Below are positions 46,501 to 57,175 of a DNA stretch of 64,000 nucleotides, one piece after another. How positions within the stretch are numbered: the first letter of the stretch is position 1; each line of letters begins with the position of its first letter. The notes beneath the pieces are model-generated. The model worked only from the letters and a program-made list of their open reading frames with translations, searched no databases and had not been told where the DNA came from. The translations under genes and the position numbers were made by a program. The DNA is taken from assembly GCA_019009955.1 (NCBI GenBank), contig CM032228.1:227440501-227504500 (forward strand). The letters run 5' to 3'. The DNA is from Riptortus pedestris (lineage: Eukaryota; Arthropoda; Insecta; Hemiptera; Alydidae).

Positions 46501-47597
46501 TTGAGGTCGAAAACAAAAATATGTAATCAGTAATATTCGACAAAAGAGAAAAAATTAAAGAACAGGAATTGTATTGAGTTTTGAGTTTAAGCTGAAGAGA
46601 CACTCCGACAATAATGTCAATAAGTTAATTTTCTTGTAACCTCTATCACTTAATTTATGGAACCACATGACAATATTAGTAAGAGCCAGAAACATATTAG
46701 AGATAACTACAAGTAATACGCCCCATAAACTTTCTAAACCACAAACTATAACGCCGTCTCTCTCATTTATATTAATAGGGCCTTATTAACTTCCTCGTTT
46801 ATACCCTAGCCGAAATAATAACAAACTTTCTATTTCATATTAAAAATGATTTACTCTCAAAAAAAAAAAAAATACAAAAGAGAATTAGCAGTTATTTTAT
46901 AAAGGTTGGATGCTCTTCTTCACGACTAGAAATTTATCAATTTCATTATGAGCCTAATGATATATTACTAATGTAGCAATGCTTTTTTATGTTTTTCTAG
47001 AGCATGAAAATCTATTTATAAAAATATTGTTATTGTTATTTTCCACTTCAAATAACATAGCAAATTTTCACTTCGAATAACACGATACATAAATTATGAA
47101 TATAAAAAATGCCCTAATTAACAAATACAGATATATTGAAACGGAACCAAAAAAATACTAAACAAACAAATAGAGAAATAGAAAAAAAACTGACTTACAT
47201 GAAAAAATGATAAACAAAAGTAAAATAATAATTAAAGAAAAAATATCAATGACAGCAGAAATAGTTAATAATAAACATTTTCTGACATAATTATAAACAT
47301 TTACATAATTGTTGTACGATGATTTTTTTTTCTGTAATGTGTTAAAGCAGTCCTTTTTTTTCTTCTTCTTCTTTAAGTAAATACACACACAAGTAACTTT
47401 ACCACTCGCCTTCTAGTTTGCAGTTTAAATTTTAAAAAGAACTTATCCTATAAATCCAAAGGGTTGTTACTAAAAGAAAACTAGATTATGAAATGTGCAG
47501 ATAACATCATCAGTATATATATCCAGCACGGAAGAAATTTACTGAACAAACGGAGACCCTGTGACAGCCTCTTAATCAATAGTTGTTATTGAGTTCG

Positions 47598-47602
<5 letters not shown>
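46501..47602. other. Unassigned AT-rich region
   Basis: Very AT-rich with A-runs. No gene or confident repeat. Confidence 0.4.

Positions 47603-47659
<57 letters not shown>
47603..47659. repeat. (TA)n microsatellite
   Basis: About 57 bp of pure TA. It lies just upstream of a decayed reverse HINE-like body, so it may be that copy's tract. Confidence 0.9.
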
Positions 47660-47662
<3 letters not shown>

Positions 47663-47754
47663 GTTCATAAGACAAATTTTTGGGCTGGTATTGCTCCCTT
47701 GCTTCCAATAGGTTTGATCCTTCAGAAACAAATACCCGCTTGTAAAGGATATAT

Positions 47755-48060
47755 TTGTTTGTTAACGCTCTATAACTCGCAATTTTTGTTTGATTAATAC
47801 TAAAATAGAAACGTAAACGCTTTATGTAAAAGTAAAAATATAGATCGTTAATCTGAATTCGGTACGAAGGGAAAAGGGGGAGGGGGAATTAATATTACTA
47901 ATCCTGTTCCTAACGTATTAATTGTTATTTTATGCAATTTTTTCTTATGGAATATTAAGCGATTATTTGTATTATTTCATTTAACACTAAAAATTAAATT
48001 AGTTAATGGATGAAATCAAACCAGGCAAAGGAAGAGGGTGGGGGTTTTGAGGGGAATTCG
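47755..48060 (-). mobile_element. Degenerate HINE-like internal fragment
   Basis: TTTGTTAACGCTCTATAACTCGCAATTTTTGTTTG and the following CTTTATGTAAAAGTAAAAAT correspond to the segment after the TA tract in reverse orientation. Confidence 0.7.
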
Positions 48061-48081
48061 AAATGGGAATGATCAAAAAAA

Positions 48082-48323
48082 AATTCCGTCGCGCAGGGGC
48101 TGCGTAAACTAAGCAGATTTCCCTATCTCTATACAATTTTTCGATCCAATGCATAATAACGGAGATATTTTGAATTTTCGAACATCCCCCCTCTAAACTC
48201 CCCCCCCTCCCTCTGGTCCGATTTCAGCCATTAACGAACTTGATCTGTCTTTGTACATAAAACGGTTAAATATCGAGTTTCGTAACGATCAAACAAAAAT
48301 TGCGACCGCTAGAGCGTTAACAG

Positions 48324-48395
<72 letters not shown>

Positions 48396-48516
48396 GAACG
48401 GACCTCATTTTCGTCATCTCCAGGATAGGATCGATGGACATGTGAAGAAAATTTTCGAAAATCGCGTCATGAGTACGACCTCAATATCTGATTTCCCTCA
48501 AGGGAAATCTGCTAAA
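48082..48516 (+). mobile_element. HINE-like element, internally deleted, long (TA)n
   Basis: The left end ATTCCGTCGCGCAGGGGCTG is followed almost at once by TATACAATTTTTCGATCC, so the 5' module is deleted. (TA)n lies at about 48327-48390. It ends CCCTCAAGGGAAATCTGCTAAAA. Confidence 0.9.
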
Positions 48517-48573
48517 AGTTATGGAACTAATTTTATAAAGTTTTTAATGTTTTACAATTGCTGTTCTGCACTT

Positions 48574-48800
48574 TTATTATTATTATTTATCAACGTCCAC
48601 TTTTTGCAACTTAGGCTAATCGGGACGGGTTATCTACAGGTTACCATCCTTTTCTAGCCAGGGTGGGTTTTTAGGACGTTATTTAATGAATTTCGTCACT
48701 AAATAATTTCCTTTGCCCAGGCAAGAATCGAACTCGCCACTCTAGGCTTACCATGTGAGATAAAGGTCAACGCTTTAACTCGCATGGCTAACCTGAGCCC
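48574..48800 (-). mobile_element. tRNA-derived SINE, full-length
   Basis: Complete minus-strand copy from the TTATTATTATTTATCAACGT tail to the head complement GCATGGCTAACCTGAGCCC. It includes the B-box complement AAGAATCGAACTCGCC. Confidence 0.9.
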
Positions 48801-49750
48801 CATAATAAAAATAAATCACTTTATTATTTAATATAACATTATTTACAGATAAAATATCTCCTGACGACGGCCGGGGACGACCACTTTATGCAGCTACTCC
48901 GCGGCGTCCAGTTTTGGGCTAACTCTAATTAATAATTCCATTTTTTTCATTCAAATAAATTCTATAAGTGTTATTTTAAATAATAAAGTGATTTTCTTTA
49001 CATGGGTGGCCTCCCGATAATCGATAAGTACCAACTTTTATTTTATTATTACATTAATAACGTTTACAGTTTTAAAAAAAAGTTTTTTTATTCTTCAAAA
49101 TTTTATGTTGAAAGCATACGAGGTTGTACGTTCTTCTGTAAAAAGAATGATACACTAACACATGTTCTACTGTTAATTTTGAATTAAAATTTTGAAAGAT
49201 TTTATAAAAAGGATTTTTTAGGAGATATGCGTGTGTGATTGCTGAGTAATCAATTCTTACAAGAATCATTACTTATTCTGGACGGTGTTCTCCGTTTCCT
49301 GATAATCGGTTTCGTCTTTAAAATTATAATTTGATGATAACCAATTTGTGTTCCAGTTATGGTTAAGTATCCTTGGAATATTTAAACGTTAAATGTGTAT
49401 TATTTGTTGGAAGAGTGGACATCTGTTCTGTTTAGTAAAAGGTAGTGGCATCTAGCGGATTCCCAGAGAAACGTTGTCCAAGAGCGCTACCTGGCTTTGG
49501 CGTCGGTACTAATAGCCAGCCTTCTTTGCTGCTAGCACACTCTCTCGGCTGTATACCAGAACCATTGTACTTACCTTTCACCTCCTCCTCTCTAGTGAAG
49601 GATTACTGAACTTTTACAACAACAACCGCCTACTCACCTGAAAACAAATAAAATCAGAATTTAGAACTCAATAAAAATATTAGCTTTCATTAATGAAATA
49701 GTCTTTTAAAACACCAAGGACTACAATAATACAGTAATTTAATGTAGACA
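48801..49750. other. Unassigned region, GC-richer at 49430-49640
   Basis: The patch contains two good splice-donor complements on the minus strand (GTACTTACCTTT near 49568 and TACTCACCTG near 49630). No coding frame supports an exon. Confidence 0.3.
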
Positions 49751-51165
49751 GATTAGAAATAAGTTATTGAGGTTGAAATCATAATGCGATTTTCTAAAAA
49801 TTTCTTCAAATGCAGTGGCGGCTCGTAGCTAAAATTAGTGGGGGTACTGCTCCAGAAAATGTTGTCTTTGTTTTAAAATTGTTTAAAAGGAAAAAAAAAA
49901 ACATGTATAAAAAGAAAATTTATTCAGAAACTCGATAAAATCCTAAAAGAACAAAATCAAACATTTTTTACTTATTTTAACCTAAATTGTTACAGTTCAA
50001 GCTTAATCTATTCGGTCGGCACTGCGGGAAAGACAGTGCTCTCTATTCCTTGTAGAGCTACCTCTGAGGCAATGCGCACAACAGCCGAACACCTCCCAGC
50101 TGGAACTGTGAAGCGTACAGTTCCATACAAAGATTTTTGTATCTTTTTCCATAAACTGGGCGGTGGTTACTGCCCTAAGGATTATATATTATACAAGTAT
50201 AAATAAAGAATTAAAGAAAAAAGGCTCATTATATTAAATGTTATAGATAATATCAAGTGGAAATTGGGGCTGCTGCAGTTCCACAGTGTCTATACGCGAG
50301 CACCACTGTTCAAATGACCATCCAACGAATATACATAGGAGGGTGACGAAAAATAGGCCCGTTCTACATGTTATATACATACACATATATACATATAAAT
50401 AAATATTTGTATATATGATATATGATCATTACCAAACTCCATATGTAAGCATTTCATGTAAAATTAAAGATCAAATTCGTTAGCAGTTTAAGAAGTGAGA
50501 GGAAAGGGGGTTTAGAGGAGTAGGGGAGTAAAAATTCAAAATATTTCCGTTTTTACGAAAAATTGTATATAACGAGTCTAATTGCAAATTGAATAGCCTT
50601 TTAATGTAGTTTTGTATACTTTTTTATTTTTATATCGAATATTAACCGAGAGAATTGCATTTTGTAATATTCAGGTCTCAGTAAACCCCACTTTTAGTTT
50701 TGTTAAAATTAAACTATTATATTGTTACATTAACAATATATCGTTAAACGTCTTATTCCAAACTTAAATCCTAAAAATTACTTTCAACGGACCAACATTA
50801 TGTGAGATACATGCAAATGCGAAGTAAGATGACGAAATCAATTGAGATTTTATTTCTTGTCTCGAAAATATTTATTTAATCTACACCATATTCGATTTTT
50901 AACTGTTTCTTGAAGATCATATTCGGTTGTGGCTGAAATCGAACTAGTGAGTGGGGGGGGGATCCGAAAATTCAAATATATCCGTTATTACTAGTCGGAT
51001 CAACAAATATTCAACAGTCAATCTTGTTAAACCATTCTTGGTTATTGGTGGCTAATTGTTCAGATAATTGTTGTTGTATACATTTTTTCCAGACTTAAAT
51101 ATAAACAACTAATTCATGAGATGAAACCACTAGTGTGTCATCCAACGAGGGGGAAATCTGTTTAG
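49751..51165 (-). mobile_element. Degenerate HINE-like element split by a hAT-type element
   Basis: A decayed 3' end (GATTAGAAATAAGTTATTGAGG) and TTTCTTCAAATG lie before the insertion. ATCCAACGAATATAC, GGGTGACGAAAAATAGGCC and the rest of the body follow it. It ends GGGGGAAATCTGTTTAGTGATG. Another family copy begins six bases later. Confidence 0.8.
49813..50308. mobile_element. Non-autonomous hAT-type element with perfect 8-bp duplication
   Basis: The ends are CAGTGGCGGCTCGTAGCTA and the complement of CAGTGGTGCTCGCGTATAG, flanked by TTCAAATG on both sides (49805-49812 and 50309-50316). It is 496 bp long without a transposase frame. CAGTGGCGGCTCGT-type ends are characteristic of one hAT group. 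Confidence 0.85.
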
Positions 51166-51171
51166 TGATGT

Positions 51172-51293
51172 TTTTAGCAGATTTCCCTTAAGGGAAATCA
51201 GCTATTGAGGTCGTACTCATGATGGGAGTTTCGAAAAATTTCTTCAAATGTCCATCGATCCTACCCAGGAGATGACGAAAATGAGGTCCGTTC

Positions 51294-51369
<76 letters not shown>

Positions 51370-51925
51370 CTGTTAACGCTCTAGCGGTCGCAATTCTTGT
51401 TTCATCTTTACCAAACTCGGAATTTAATCGTTTTGTGTAAAAAGGAAGATCAAGTTCGTTAATGGCTGAAATCGGACCAGTGGGAGGGGGGGTTTAGAGG
51501 TGAGGCTTTTTGAAAATTCGATATATCTCCGTTATTATGCGTCGGATCGAAAAATTGTATAGGATAAATCTTATTGCAAATTAAATTTACTATAAATATT
51601 GTTCTATTCATTTATTCTGTATCTTGAATATTAACCGAGATATTTGCATTTGTATTCTGCGTGTGGTCACCAGTAGGCTATGTTCGAACTTTCCGGCGAG
51701 TGCTCTGGCGGCCGTTTCTATAACTATTCGTCCCTCGTGAATAGGTTTAGAGGTTAGGTCAACTGTTTTTTGGGGCTAGAAACTACTGGGTTGTTACGCC
51801 CTAAATAATGTTTTAGGTTTAGAGGTTTCTTACTACTACAGTTGTTATTAGGCAGATTTCTCTATTGTAAAACTTCACGTGGGAAATCTGCTTAGTTTAC
51901 GCAGCCCCTGCGTGACGGACTTTTT
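51172..51925 (-). mobile_element. HINE-like element, best-preserved full copy
   Basis: A complete 754-bp copy from TTTTAGCAGATTTCCCTTAAGG to CGCAGCCCCTGCGTGACGGACTTTT. The (TA)n tract is about 51298-51365. It shows all family landmarks in order and is a good reference for aligning the others. Confidence 0.95.
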
Positions 51926-52032
51926 TATATTATTATATATAACTAGTTTTATTTGACAGAAGTAACAACAGGTGGCTGTTGAACACAGCCTTTGTAGATT
52001 AAAGAAACCCAATAATTTACGAACTATTGACA

Positions 52033-52272
52033 GCCCAGCTCTCAAAGCACGGAAATTTCATGGACTTTCTATCAATAAAGAAGAAGAGTCATCTCCATGT
52101 CTACGTTCGAGGAGAGAATAAAAATGTGTTTTTAAATGAGACGAAATACCAGCCCCTACCTCCAGGCTTTATCATTTCAGTTCAAATAGCTAAAATTATG
52201 CTGATGGGTATGGATAAACCAGACGAGAGGAATTTTCAAAATAGAATAACATTAGAAATTTCAACAGGCTGA
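52033..52272 (+). pseudogene. Possible DEG/ENaC (pickpocket-like) channel exon relic
   Basis: The open frame reads HVYVRGENKNVFLNETKYQP followed by LPPGFIISVQIAKIMLMG. The spacing of a beta-strand VYV(H/R), an acidic turn, then LPPG and an alternating hydrophobic IISVQI resembles the extracellular region of DEG/ENaC sodium channels of insects, where a similar V.IH...P...L.PG...I.I pattern precedes the conserved cysteines. A possible acceptor (TATTGACAG at about 52032) lies at its start and a possible donor (GGGTATGG near 52206) inside it. The frame has no ATG start and no membrane segment. No neighbouring exon was found. The similarity is from memory of the family pattern and may be fortuitous. 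Confidence 0.3.
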
Positions 52273-52818
52273 GCTTAAGTTATTTATAAATAGGATCAGC
52301 GACTACTGAAAAAAGTTAAAAAATCTTATTATGAGTACAAACTCAATCGTGGACTTCCCATAAACCCCACTTCTAATGCATTTGTTTATTTTTTGTTTTT
52401 ATATTTGCAGAACATTATATTTAGTATAATTGTAGATAATTTATTATTCCTACTGCAACAGAAATAAAAGGTAAAAAGCTATCATAAATGATCTTTTCAT
52501 ATTCGAAATATACTGGCATTGTTATAATAAAAAATAACGGATAGAAACAATGGCAATTGGCTAAAATGTGATAATCATAAACACAACATGAAAAACACAA
52601 TAATCATCTGTTCACGAAGAATAATAACTAAAATTGACCAGATGTGATCAGTAAATAAAATTCCTAAAGGTTCTCACATACAAAATATATTTAGCAAAGT
52701 GATAAGTATCTTTGTTATTGTTAATTTCAAGAGATCAATAACGTGACAAGAAATATTGATAACGAAATTATTAATGACGCAAACTGATACTGTCAAAAAT
52801 CACGCATGTCTATCAGCT
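52273..52818. other. Unassigned spacer before the tRNA genes
   Basis: AT-rich, no gene recognised. Confidence 0.4.
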
Positions 52819-52890
52819 GGTCCCATGGTGTAATGGTTAGCACTCTGGACTTTGAATCCAGCGATCCGAGTTCAAATCTCGGTGGGACCT
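52819..52890 (+). tRNA. tRNA-Gln (anticodon TTG)
   Basis: The 72-nt gene folds as a full cloverleaf. The acceptor stem is GGTCCCA with TGGGACC (52883-52889). The D arm carries the A box (TGGTGTAATGGTTAGCACT). The anticodon stem CTGGA/TCCAG encloses loop CTTTGAA with anticodon TTG. The T arm contains the B box GAGTTCAAATC. A pol III terminator TTTTT lies at 52899-52903. No intron and no encoded CCA, as expected for a nuclear eukaryotic gene. It differs from the Gln gene at 54195 by a single base, the first anticodon position. A 77-codon frame overlapping it (52806-53039) is a shadow. Confidence 0.97.
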
Positions 52891-54194
52891 ACAAATTCTT
52901 TTTAACATTTTATATTCTTTTTATAAAATATGGTCAATTAATTAGAGAAAGCTTAATTAATTATATACTGCTATCGGGAACAGCATTTGAATTGTATTGT
53001 GTTGTAGCATTGAAATTCCTTAACTATTATAAAGTATGACATAATTTCTCAACGAATCAGAAAATATTGAATAAAATAAGGAATTTAAAACTTTATTTCA
53101 TTTATGTATTTATTATTATTTTTTTTTAAATAAAAAGAGCTTCTGATATATAAGCAGTAGTTTGACAAATTAATAATTTCTTGTGGATTAAACGATCCGC
53201 TTTATAAATAGACTGCGTATTCTGGAGATATTTTCATTTACATTTCCTTCGGTTGCCGCTTTAGATGTGTAATTTATCAAATAGAAGATTAATTAATTTT
53301 ATTTTTGGGAAATTTTATCTGCGTAATTTCGGTTATTCGCTCTTTAGTTACACATTTAATTAAAAACCACGAAATGTATTCCTTTTCTCTGGATTGTCTA
53401 TTTTTTTTTAATTGAGGTATTTTTAGGAATTGGGTCATTTATATTTAATATATCATTGTATTACCAAAAGTCTGAAATTCCAGTGTTTTAGAAAATTATA
53501 AAAATTGATCACTGAACTGATACTTTTGTTTACCTCATTTTTAATTGAAACTTAACTCAACTTTCACGTTTAAAAGGAAAATCTACTTGATGAACCAGAT
53601 TGGCATAATAAAATTTATTTAGCAATGAAAAGTTCTTGCTCTATGTACTGTAAGACAAGATTTAAAAAAAAAAAAAATAATTACTAGCTAAAGAGTTCAG
53701 AGAGTGCCAGCGTGCCTTGTGAATTACGAATATATGGCTATTTCTATAAAACTAAAATCTAGAAAACTTTAAAAAATAAAAACAGATATAGATAAAGAAC
53801 AGTCGGTAGGATTGACCATGTATGCTGGTGACAGAAAATATACTTCCCTTTTTTTGAGGGGAAACACCAAATAATTAGTGGAATTTGGCGGCTTTATACA
53901 CAATATTAAATGTGACTACCAAATCTTTGATTCTTTTAATTGTTTTTATCTTCTTCATCAAATACTTCAAGTGAGTGTTATCATTTTCTGATTCAGTAAG
54001 ATGTCTAATTCTAAAATATGAGCTAAATGAACATTATTAGTTAGAATTTCATTTTAGATATTCATAACCGGAAGTCAGCTTAATATAATACCAATGTACA
54101 TAATGAAATTTTAACTAAAACTACTTTAAATAATTAAACAGGAGCGGAAATCCCGTCTGGTCTAGTGGCCTTCAGAAAGCGGATGTTATCAGCT
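52891..54194. other. AT-rich spacer between the two Gln tRNA genes
   Basis: The pol III terminator of the first gene is at 52899-52903; the remainder has A- and T-runs but no gene. Bases immediately before the second tRNA repeat those before the first (TATCAGCT). Confidence 0.5.
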
Positions 54195-54266
54195 GGTCCC
54201 ATGGTGTAATGGTTAGCACTCTGGACTCTGAATCCAGCGATCCGAGTTCAAATCTCGGTGGGACCT
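54195..54266 (+). tRNA. tRNA-Gln (anticodon CTG)
   Basis: A 72-nt gene with the same sequence as the Gln-TTG gene except for the first anticodon base, giving loop CTCTGAA and anticodon CTG. The acceptor GGTCCCA pairs with TGGGACC. The A and B boxes are intact. A long T-run terminator starts at 54271. The 8 bases before the gene (TATCAGCT) also match those before the other Gln gene, so the pair probably arose by local duplication that included some upstream flank, followed by an anticodon change. It reads CAG codons, while the TTG gene reads CAA. Confidence 0.97.
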
Positions 54267-54288
54267 TTCCTTTTTTTTTTTTTTTTCC

Positions 54289-54691
54289 CTGTCACCTAAA
54301 ATTATACTTTTATTTAAACTTAAATATTAATTAATAAATTAAATTTTGTGATTAACTAATAAATTCTCATCTGGTTCGTATTTAGTAATTAATCTAAAAG
54401 TTTAACTTATGTATTTAAACGAACAAATAAAAACTAAATATTGTACGACTCATTTTCATCTATTTCGTTTAAGAAAACTTCAAAGATATTTTTATAACAT
54501 ATTTATTCACGATATAAAAATATTTCTCAATATTCTTTTCTTTTTATATTTGTATTTTTTATATATAGAAAGATAGATAATTTTGCATATATCTAGTAAA
54601 AGAAAGAGGACAAAAAGAAACGGAAAAAAATGGATTCCAGAATTTTTCTTTTTCAAGTTCGACATTATAACAGAAATGCATGAGATATACA

Positions 54692-54696
<5 letters not shown>
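54289..54696. other. Unassigned AT-rich spacer
   Basis: Starts just after the T-run terminator of the Gln-CTG gene. No gene or repeat recognised. Confidence 0.4.
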
Positions 54697-54760
<64 letters not shown>

Positions 54761-55125
54761 ATAATTTCTATCTCTATCACTCAGATTTTAGTAATCCAAG
54801 TATAAAAGAATGGGAGCTCAACAGAACGTATTTGTTTGTATCTCATATAAATTTTGATATGAATTTTTGGTTTGTTGAAAACAACATTTGGTATTTAACC
54901 TTGTAATGAAGTGGTTCACGATATAACAGCTTATTATTAATATGACACTAGTAAGAGTGAAAGTTTACTGAAAGCTTAAAACTATAAAATCCAAATATAT
55001 CAAACAAATACGGTAATACGATTATACGGGAAATATGTATAGAACAATATTTATAATAAATTTAAATTTAAAATATGATTGTTGTATACAATTTTTCGTT
55101 CCGACTTATAGTAAGAGAGATATTT
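54697..55125 (+). mobile_element. (TA)n tract and HINE-like body fragment
   Basis: A TA tract at 54697-54753 is followed by ATTTCTATCTCTATCACTCA and GTGGTTCACGATATAACAGC, which belong to the central part of the long form. Here the tract is on the other side of the body than usual. It may be an independent microsatellite. Confidence 0.55.
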
Positions 55126-56256
55126 CAGCAGTGTCAGAATAAAGGGCTTTTGTATAGCACAAACGATATTAGGCTATAAGACCAAAAAAATCTCCCCAAA
55201 ATATTAAGATTATAAAAATATAAATATTAGAAAACTTAAAAAAACAACAGGATAAGAAGTAGTAGAAATCACTCGTTTCTGGATACAAGGTTTTTTCAGC
55301 CTTTGGTCGATCCAAAAAATGTTCTATGTACATTTAAAATTAAGACTTTTTAAAAACGTTATATATATATTTATAAAAACCATGGGCGAAAATGGTGCTG
55401 GTTGTACTTACTTGGAAAAAAAATCCCTAAAATCAGTGAGGCAAAGATGAAATAAGTAACTGCTACTGGGCCTCGGCGCTAAATATGCTAAGAAATTCTA
55501 AGTAAGTGCCCCTTTTTTTTACTTCACAATTTATTTGCCGATACCCCCTTGAACCCCCATTTAATCAAGGTGTCCTAAGAAAACTAAATTTGATAGAAAC
55601 AATCTGAGTCAGATTCGGAATCATCACGAAAAATACCCCTAAAACCATTCAACAACAATATGTCTAGAACAGGAAAAATATTTTTTTTTTTTGTTGACTA
55701 GTGTTTTAGATCCAAAATGATTGCACCCGCAACTGGCTGAAAATGATGACACAAAGTCGTCTTATGTCCTGAAGAAGCCTCTCTGTTTTTACAATATGTA
55801 TAGGAAGGCGAAGCCAACGATATATGAAACAATCGTCTGAACTAATATTAAAAGTAAATAAATAAGGAAAATAACTTTTATTTATTACTCCGAGTGGTTT
55901 TGGGGTGGGAAAGAATTAATTCCAAATGTAGTAAAGCTAATTTGGATTAGAAAGACCAGAAGGAATATGAATCAATGAGTCAAGTTATGATGTAGGAAAA
56001 TAGAATTACAATTATGAATTAAATAAAAATAAATAAACAAATAAAGATGGTATCCCTTTGGGGAATGCCCTTCCAAGCTTTTGAAACCATCCAAGCCATT
56101 TATTTTTGTTAATAGAACCTATTGAGGGATTCTCTTATCGATTTTATAAAAAATCATGAAAGGGATATTAAGTTTTCTATTCTAACTAATTCAGCTATTT
56201 AATAGGCCTAAGCCCATACTTTTAAAGTATAATTATTGAACTGGGCGAGGCCGTGA
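55126..56256. other. Unassigned region with a possible Penelope-like relic at 55755-55850
   Basis: TCCTGAAGAAGCCTCTCTGT at about 55769 followed by GGCGAAGCCAACGAT recalls the hammerhead region of Penelope-like elements (CTGAAGA...GAA.), but GAAA is not intact and stem I does not pair. No gene recognised elsewhere. Confidence 0.3.
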
Positions 56257-56329
56257 GTTTCCGTAGTGTAGTGGTTATCACGTGCGCCTCACACGCGCAA
56301 GGTCCCCGGTTCGAACCCGGGCGGAAACA
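56257..56329 (+). tRNA. tRNA-Val (anticodon CAC)
   Basis: A 73-nt gene: acceptor GTTTCCG with CGGAAAC (56322-56328) and discriminator A. The D arm has the A box TAGTGTAGTGGTTATCACG. Anticodon stem TGCGC/GCGCA encloses loop CTCACAC with anticodon CAC at 56290-56292. T arm CCCCGGTTCGAACCCGGGC contains the B box. The terminator TTTTT begins at 56330, immediately after the gene. No intron. All stems are fully paired, indicating an intact gene decoding GUG. Confidence 0.97.
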
Positions 56330-56334
56330 TTTTT

Positions 56335-56679
56335 ACTCACAATAAGAAGAAAATATGTTTTTTCTTATACCACGTAAGATCTGTTAATTTATTTTTTCTA
56401 AAAATAAACAGCAATACAAGCATAATACATTAAATATAACTCCAGAAAAACACACACCACTCGTTATTCAAAGCAGTTTAAGGCAATCCTGAACACTTGC
56501 TTGCCAGTTATGCTTTGATTTTTTTTTCAACTGCCCACAACTAGTATATTCTGATTTTCGTCACTATATTCTAATTTTTTCTACTAACGTCTTCAGGGGT
56601 ACGAAATAAAGTAACAATTCTTCCCTGACTACTGTAGGTTATCGGCTGTCAAAATGTCAAATTTAATCATATATTATTT
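56335..56679. other. Unassigned spacer
   Basis: No gene or repeat recognised between the Val tRNA terminator and the next HINE-like copy. Confidence 0.4.
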
Positions 56680-56776
56680 TTTAGCAGATTTCCCTTAAGG
56701 GAAATCAGCTATTGAGGTCGTACTCATGACGCGAGTTTCGAAGCATTTCTTCAAATGTCCATCGATCCTACCCATG

Positions 56777-56825
<49 letters not shown>

Positions 56826-57175
56826 CTGTTAATGCTCTAGCGGTCGCAATTTTCGTTTGATCGTTACCAAACTCGATATTTAAACGTTTGATGCAAAAAT
56901 AAAGATCAAGTTCGGATATTAGAAATTTCCGATTTTTCCCTCTCTAAACCCCCCCTCTCTCCTCATGTCCGATTTAAGACGAATTTCAGTTTTACATGAA
57001 ACGCTTATAAATCGAGTTTGGCAACGATAAAACAAAAATTGCAGACAGAATATATATAATTTTGAATGGACTTCATTTTCGTCAACTCTTAGGTATGACC
57101 GATGAACCTTCGAGGACATTTTTCGAAAATCGCGACTTGACTATACCTTATTTCCTCTAAAGAAAATCTGCTAAA
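56680..57175. mobile_element. Two HINE-like parts joined in inverted orientation
   Basis: 56680-56915 is reverse (TTTTAGCAGATTTCCCTTAA start, (TA)n at about 56772-56821). From about 56916 the sequence is forward (GAAATTTCCGATTTTTCCC) and ends CTCTAAAGAAAATCTGCTAAAA. The two 3' termini thus point outward, giving an inverted-repeat composite. Confidence 0.8.

Noticed and set aside
55765..55830. CCTGAAGAAGCC ... GGCGAAGCC resembling a Penelope-like hammerhead
   Set aside because: GAAA is not intact and stem I pairing is absent; kept only as a note in the spacer entry.
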